Shown one piece after another: positions 54,592-60,000 of a stretch of DNA of 60,000 bases. Numbering within the stretch: position 1 is the first letter of the stretch; each line of letters opens with the position of its first letter. The DNA comes from Diphasiastrum complanatum (taxonomy: Eukaryota > Streptophyta > Lycopodiopsida > Lycopodiales > Lycopodiaceae). The position numbers and the translations under genes were made by a program. The DNA is taken from contig CM055092.1 of NCBI GenBank assembly GCA_029204225.1, forward strand, positions 45,704,087-45,764,086, written 5' to 3'. The notes beneath the pieces were generated by a model. That model was not told the DNA's origin and searched no databases. It was given only the letters and a program-made list of their open reading frames with translations.

Positions 54592-54765
54592 TGCATTAAG
54601 TTGTGAATGTAGATCAGTAGTGCCTGACTACATACTGGAGGACTATAGGAGTGATTCAGTTGGCAGTGTCCAACGATCACATCTGAACTCCATCCGAGTC
54701 GCAAGATAATCGAGGTTGCTTCACTTTCACGACAGTTTCGCGACTGCGAATGCGAAATTCCATCA
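54592..54765 (+). mobile_element. Copia-2 5' LTR (truncated)
   Basis: This sequence is repeated at 59797-59962: both contain GTGCCTGACTACAT, GTCCAACGATCACAT, TGAACTCCATCCGAGTCGCA and the end CCATCA. By eye roughly one base in eight differs and there is a short indel, so the insertion is old. Similarity stops at about 54592, so only the last 174 bp of the LTR remain. One base after its end (54766) the primer-binding site begins. Confidence 0.85.
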
Positions 54766-54766
54766 G

Positions 54767-54778
54767 TGGTATCAGAGC
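54767..54778 (+). other. Copia-2 primer-binding site
   Basis: TGGTATCAGAGC, complementary to the 3' end of initiator tRNA-Met as in most plant Copia elements, separated by one G from the LTR end. Confidence 0.9.
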
Positions 54779-54884
54779 CTACCTACTTATTGTCGTAATC
54801 TGACATAGCCGAGAAGCTAGCAGATCCAAGAGGCCAAGCATTCAGACAAACACCCATCAACAACGGAATAGACTCCAAGAAACA

Positions 54885-55790
54885 ATGGCTTCAATCAGTA
54901 GCATGTAGAGCAAGATCTGCACAATACTTGATTCTTCAAGATCTAACTTTCTAGCTTGGAAAGTTAAGACATCACTGATACTCAAGGGCGAAGGACTCTT
55001 CCCCTGGGTGGATGGCACAAAAGAGATGCCTACGACATCAGACAAGGAGCTACGCAAATGGAGGGAGAAAAATGACAAGGCAGTAGCCTTGCTATCATCT
55101 TCCATCGAAGATAGTCTCACACTTGACCTGGCTACACTCTCCAAAGCTAAGGAGATGTGGGATGCATTACTCACCAGATTTCAGACAAAATCAAGAAGTC
55201 AAATAATGATGTTGGAAGATCAGATGACGAATCTACAGTGGGATGGAAAAGACCTCATTTCTTTTGTAAGAAAGATGAAGGATCTGTTTCGATCACTACA
55301 CAACTATGGAGTAGAGAACGTTGTGTCAGCTGAAAAGCAACTCACGTACTTGTTGAGAGCCATACCCAGATCTTTCCAGACGACACAAACCCTGCTCGCG
55401 AAAGATCCTACCATGAACCTCGAAAAGGCGATTGTGAGATTTGAGATAAAGTCAAGGCCAGAGAACATCTTGATCACCAGAATGGTTCTGACCAGGCTCT
55501 ACGACAACAAAGAGAATCCAAAAAACAATCTAAGCCTAAGAGGGAGTCGAATCAAAGGCAGGATCGTGACCAACAAGTATAGGGGACCAGCAAAAGCAAC
55601 TGGAAGAGCAAAGAGAGGTCAAAACAACAAGGTGCAGACAAGAAGACTTGCGTGAGATGCTGAAGAGACGGGCATACAGTAGATACATGCTGGCTCAATC
55701 CCAAATTGAGTGTATTCACTGCCACAAGAAGGGTCATGCAGCCGCCGATTGCCGCCAGAACTCGAGGAACAAATAAGCGCAAAATAGATA
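54885..55790 (+). pseudogene. Copia-2 gag
   Basis: Gag starts at the ATG at 54885 (MASISSM), but codon 8 is TAG, where CAG is likely. It then reads SKICTILDSSRSNFLAWKVK, TLSKAKEMWDALLTRFQTKS, FVRKMKDLFRSLHNYGV and LRAIPRSFQTTQTLL (UBN2/gag fold). A frameshift after about 55490 moves the rest out of frame. The zinc knuckle IECIHCHKKGHAAADCRQNS (C-x2-C-x4-H-x4-C) is at 55705-55765. Confidence 0.9.
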
Positions 55791-55949
55791 GGAGAATAGC
55801 AACAATTCATCCTATGTCGAGGATCCCGAGGGCTCGAAGATGGGCGAAGAAAGAACGAACAGAAATTGTTAGACCGCCTACATCTGTGAAGACGTGTGTG
55901 CAGCATCAACATTTGACACACATGAGGCTTCGTGACATCAAGATGAATA

Positions 55950-57250
55950 ATGTCTGATATCAGAAGTGCAGATCCTTTAATATTCATAGTTCTTGGAGAT
56001 GGATCTAAGTATCAAGTGAACAGTATTGGTTCACTATGGCTCAACACCAACGACAGAGACAGACGACTCAAAGATGTTTTGTTCATGCCTACTCTGCAAC
56101 AAGACTTGCTCTCTATAGCAAGAATAGTAGATGCAAGGATGCGTGTGACGTTTTCAAACAAAGCATGCAACGTGATTGACGCCAATACCAGTACTCTGAT
56201 TGCTCAAGGCAGAAAGAAAGGAAACCTATATCATCTGAAGGTACGCCTACCTGAAGATCAGGTGCATCAGACTCATGATGACTCGCCAGACACTCTATGG
56301 CACAGAAGACTCTGCCACATGAACTCAATTGCGCTTTATCAAACAAGCCATCATGGAGCAATAACAGGGGTCAACATCTCGAATGCAACCAGTTCGACCA
56401 CCTGTGATGCATGTTTGAAGGACAAGATGTCATACACTCCATTCATAAAAGACTCCTATAGAACGACTAAGATTCTAGAGTTAGTGCATTCTGACATCTA
56501 CGGACCATTCAATGTGATCTCAGTAGGAAGTTCAAAGTATTATATAACTATAGTAAATTTGCCATAGTGTATTTTATTCAGAATAAATCTGAAGCACTTG
56601 ATAAATTCACAGAATATGTGAATTGGACTATGAGATGTACATGCAATAAGATAAAGCAGATCAGGACAGATTGAGGTGGCGAATACATCTCGAATCGCTT
56701 CATTGACTTTTGCAATGATCGTGGCATCATTCACAGAAGGACTGCAACCTACACACTGCAGCACAATGGCGTTGCAGAAAGGAAGAACAAAACCTGATGG
56801 AAACAGCCAGATGCATGATGGCCTACTTGAAGGCTCCAAGGGTACTGTGGGCTGAAGCAGTAGCTACAGCCGCATATATCTAGAACAGAACAGGGAAGTC
56901 TGGTGTCCCTTACAAGACACCACACGAGCTATGGTGGGGTACAAAGCCCAACCTATCTCACGTCAGAATCTTTGGCTGTGCAGCTTATGCACATATTCCT
57001 GATAAGCTTTGAAAGAAGCTTGATGAGAAAGCTAAGCAGAATTTTCTGGTAGGCTATGACAACAACTCGTCATACTACAGAGTCTACATGCCAGACACGA
57101 ACATTGTGAGAATAGTGAGAGATGTCAGATTCGATGAGAGCAAGACAATGGCCAACGACGATTCTGTCAGCTACGAAGTTCTGGAGAGACAGTACTATGA
57201 CCTGCTGCCAATGACAGATGGAGCAGAGGACGAACATGAAAATGAAGATT
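55950..57250 (+). pseudogene. Copia-2 protease end and integrase
   Basis: LKDVLFMPTLQQDLLSIARI is the end of the protease domain. DTLWHRRLCHMNSIAL with CDACLKDK is the H-H-C-C pre-integrase zinc site. The core has VHSDIYGPF (first Asp), IRTD-stop-GGEYIS (second Asp kept, next codon CGA changed to TGA) and [10 protein letters not shown] (Glu kept), so the D-D-E residues are present but the frame is interrupted by stops and frameshifts. The C-terminal part (RIFGCAAYAHIP, KNFLVGYDNNSSYYRVYM) continues to about 57250. The protease active site itself is not readable. Confidence 0.85.
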
Positions 57251-57329
57251 TTTGAGTCCTCTCCGACGAATCAGAAGAAGAAAGACTCGAGAGACAGCCT
57301 ACTGCTACAGTTCCTTTAAACCAAGATGG

Positions 57330-58480
57330 TTTCGGACTGAGCATAACAAACAAGGACAAAGGCATTGCTGTCCCAGGAGAATCTCCTAGAAGGTCGACAA
57401 GACCACGAAGAGCACCAGCAAGATATGTGCCAGGCAGCTCAGCTTCCATATCAGAAGAGTTCTGCGGATTCAGTGGCGAACCATAGACTTTCAAGGAGGC
57501 GATTGACAGTACATTACCACATAAGCGCAAGACTGTCAAATACAAATGGGTTCTCAAGCTCAAATATGGACCAAATGGGAATTTGACAAAATACAAAGCA
57601 AGACTGGTAGCGAAGGGATTTTCTCAGAGATACGGCATTGACTACGCTGAAACCTTCTCTCCTGTCGTCAAACATTCATTCCTATGTTTATTATTTGCAT
57701 ATGCAGCAGCTTATGACCTCAGGATCCACATTGTGGATGAGAAGACAGCCTTCTTGCATGGCGAACTAGACGAAGAGGTCTATATGGATCAACCTCCAGG
57801 ATATGTCTTGAATTCACTTCCTGACTATGCATGCAGAATGCACAGAAGTATCTACGGTCTGAAACAAGAGGCTGACAATGGTACAAGAAGAAAGATCACG
57901 TCCTGAAATCATTAGGATTCAAGCCTCTGTTGGCTGACTCCAATGTATATGTCAAAGTTACAGATGGGCAGATCATCATTGTGGCTGTATATGTAGATGA
58001 CACTCTGATACTTTGCAGGAGTGAACAGCTGATTGCTAAGGTGAAGACAAACATCTAGAAACATTTCGAGATGGTGGATCTGGGAGAAGCCAGGTGTTAC
58101 CTAGGCTTATAAGTTGAAAGGGACTACGAGGGAGGTAAGCTACACTTTCACCAGTCTAGATACACCCAGAAGATCCTACAAGATTTTGGGATGCTGAACT
58201 GCAAAGGAGCGAATACTCAAATGCTCGCAGGGACGGTGCTAACAAATAATGACTTTTCGAAGACTGAGGAAGAGAGAGAACAGATGCAGCTCACACCTTA
58301 CAGGAAGCTGATATGATCATTGATGTACCTTGCAGACAACACACGTCCTAATATTGCTTATGCAGTATTCAGGATGAGCCAATTCTACACGAATCCAGGC
58401 TCGACACATTGGAAGATTGCAAGACAAATTTTGCAATATCTTCAATTAACAAGGGATTATGGCTTGTGTTATTGTCGTGT
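57330..58480 (+). pseudogene. Copia-2 reverse transcriptase
   Basis: The + strand reads KYKWVLKLKYGPNGNLTKYK, RLVAKGFSQRYGIDYAETFS and HIVDEKTAFLHGELDEEVYM, then QPPGYV and SIYGLKQE. After a frameshift at about 57880 it continues NVYVKVTDGQIIIVAVYVDD, with the catalytic Y-V-D-D at 57990-58001. It then reads FEMVDLGEARCYLGL, TPYRKLI and LMYLADNTRPNIAYAVFRMS. In the first catalytic block the usual V-D-V-K-T-A-F is V-D-E-K-T-A-F, with the Asp kept. Stops (TAG at the Lys/Gln of N-I-x-K-H-F, and TAA) and two shifts make it non-functional. Confidence 0.92.
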
Positions 58481-59071
58481 GCAGGTTTCAGGATACTTTC
58501 CTATAGTGATGCTAGCTGGGCATCTCTCAAGGATGATTGTAAAAGCATCTCAGGAGGGTGCACCATCACATCAGGAGCAGCAGTTCTCTGGGTTAGCAAG
58601 AAGCAGACCGTTTTAGCCCAGTCATTTTGCAAAACAGAATATGTCGCAGCAGCAAAGATGGCCAACAAGATAATCTGGCTAAGGCAGTTCCTGGACGGAT
58701 TGGGACAAACAAGGAACGAGCCCCTGGTCTTGTAGATGGACAACACCTCTACAATACACCTGACGAAAGATCCCGTGTTCCATTCCAAAACGAAGCACAT
58801 TGCGATCAAGTACCACTTGATCAAGGATCTAATTGAAAAGAAAATGCTACAGACCGCCCTCATCAGAACGAAGGACATGGTTGCTGATATCTTCACCAAA
58901 GCCCTGGACAAAGGACTCTTTGAGAGACATAGGAGCGGTCTCGAGATCGTAAAGCTATCATGCTTTGAGAGGGAGCTGAAGAAACAAAATGTTTCTAGTG
59001 ACAAAGCCTTGCTAGCTTTTAGCCCTCGGCCTGACGAAGATGTTCGCGGACACGGAAGTCGAGATACATGA
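58480..59071 (+). pseudogene. Copia-2 RNase H
   Basis: LSYSDASWASLKDDCKSISG, AVLWVSKKQTVLAQSFCKTE and YVAAAKMANKIIWLRQFLDG, then a TAG where a residue is expected, and MDNTSTIHLTKDPVFHSKTK, HIAIKYHLIKDLIEKKM and DMVADIFTKALDKGLFERHR. This is a full-length Copia RNase H with its catalytic Asp, Glu and Asp residues in place (S-D-A-S, T-E-Y, D-N). It ends at a TGA at 59069-59071. Confidence 0.92.
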
Positions 59072-59282
59072 AGCACGAAAGTTTTGCGAACACTTGACGA
59101 GAAGACACGTACACAAAAGATTCGCGAACGAGAATATTTTGCGATCGAGCATGAGAAAGTCAGACGACGGAGACGAAACCAACGACGTGACACAAAAAAC
59201 ATCGCGAAAGACTTTCTGCCCTCATGCTCCAAAGAGTACCAGTGAAGATCATGCAAGTACCCAAAAGTACAGATATCTGACC

Positions 59283-59962
59283 TGATGACATGACATCAGT
59301 AGATACACTCTAGGTCATGGCTAATCTGCCACTCTTGTGATTTTCTGATTAGTTGTAGATGTTTAGCCACTCTAATCTTAAAAGTTACATAGAATGATTA
59401 TATACTTGCTGGATGATACTTGACACGAGAAGAGATAGAAGACACATACAATTTAGAAGTCTGATGCTAGTAAGCACTCAAAACGAAATACAGACGAGAA
59501 GTCCGCCTGCGTGCGAGACAAGTTCTGTGATCAAGATTTATAGAGATCCACAAGTCCGCTAGTAAGCGAGACACCTATTCGTGAGAGAACTATATTTTTC
59601 TCACGCCAATGCACTGTGTGAATCTGCATGTAGTGCTTGAAAAATCAAAGAAAATCAATAGATGATCTTGTAGCCATTGTGCACATGTCTCCTTTTTCGT
59701 TCTATGATTTTGTATGCAAATGTGTCTGCTATTATTCATGTGTTTGATTCTCCCATTAATTTCAATTCCACACATTGGTTGAATTCGTTGAATGCTACAT
59801 TAAATTGTAAACGTAGATCAGCAGTGCCTGACTACATTTGGGAGAACTGTAGGAGTGATTTAGTGTCCAACGATCACATTTGAACTCCATCCGAGTCGCA
59901 AGAGAATTGAGGTTGTTTTGCTTTCGCGACAGTTTTGCGACTGCAAATGCGAATTCCCATCA
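59283..59962 (+). mobile_element. Copia-2 3' LTR
   Basis: The last 166 bp (59797-59962) match the truncated 5' LTR. The end CCCATCA fixes the right boundary at 59962. TGATGACATG at 59283 gives matching inverted ends (TGATG/CATCA) and a length of about 680 bp, but no clean polypurine tract precedes it. TGATG at 59462 is an alternative. No 5-bp target duplication can be checked, because the left LTR is truncated. Confidence 0.65.
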
Positions 59963-60000
59963 ATGGCTTGGATCTATTTGTCCTTGTCTGAACCGTCGAT

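Noticed and set aside
1-60000. CRISPR arrays, operons, bacterial promoters and phage genes
   Set aside because: Nothing of this kind is present. Splice sites, plant gene families and LTR elements mark this as a eukaryotic nuclear genome.

Overview
This is nuclear DNA from a land plant. The evidence is a plant-type ANTH clathrin adaptor, a plant DUF2921 membrane protein, an RsmE-like methyltransferase split by long introns, Copia and Ty3/gypsy polyproteins with plant-style primer-binding sites, telo-box-like promoter motifs, and long CT/GA and AT microsatellites. The low gene density and layers of decayed retroelements suggest a large genome such as a fern or gymnosperm. The species cannot be fixed from the sequence.

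Host genes. (1) The 3' half of an RsmE-type 16S rRNA m3U methyltransferase gene lies on + in three exons between 4785 and 7705. Its introns hold a LINE remnant and a hAT-type MITE, and a second MITE lies just upstream. (2) An intact, intronless 612-residue ANTH/AP180-type clathrin assembly protein is at 12259-14097 (+). (3) An intact, intronless 1056-residue DUF2921 multi-pass membrane protein is at 47262-50432 (-), with a 46-bp tandem repeat upstream. (4) Downstream of it on the same strand (about 44060-46990) are exon-like pieces of a decayed multi-exon gene that I could not identify.

Mobile DNA. 23880-26500 holds two truncated Copia elements that converge tail to tail. 28400-34490 is a minus-strand Ty3/gypsy element whose tRNA-Asp-type primer-binding site has been triplicated in a 405-bp tandem array. 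34980-41400 is a second, related gypsy element in which the RNase H-integrase segment is inverted in place. 54592-59962 is a nearly complete but broken Copia element with both LTRs recognisable. Smaller pieces are a chromovirus-like integrase tail (1265-1525), a Copia LTR with PBS (8697-9151), LINE remnants (5103-5740, 16735-17110), and an 80-bp tRNA-derived insertion with 17-bp direct repeats (43036-43148).

The three host products belong to unrelated pathways (rRNA modification, clathrin traffic, endomembrane protein) and show no sign of common regulation. I see no new cassette-like system. The more unusual signals are in the repeats: the in-place inversion, the amber-only decayed coiled-coil frame, the arrays of a GCGAGAG palindromic motif on both sides of the gypsy coding region, and the PBS triplication.
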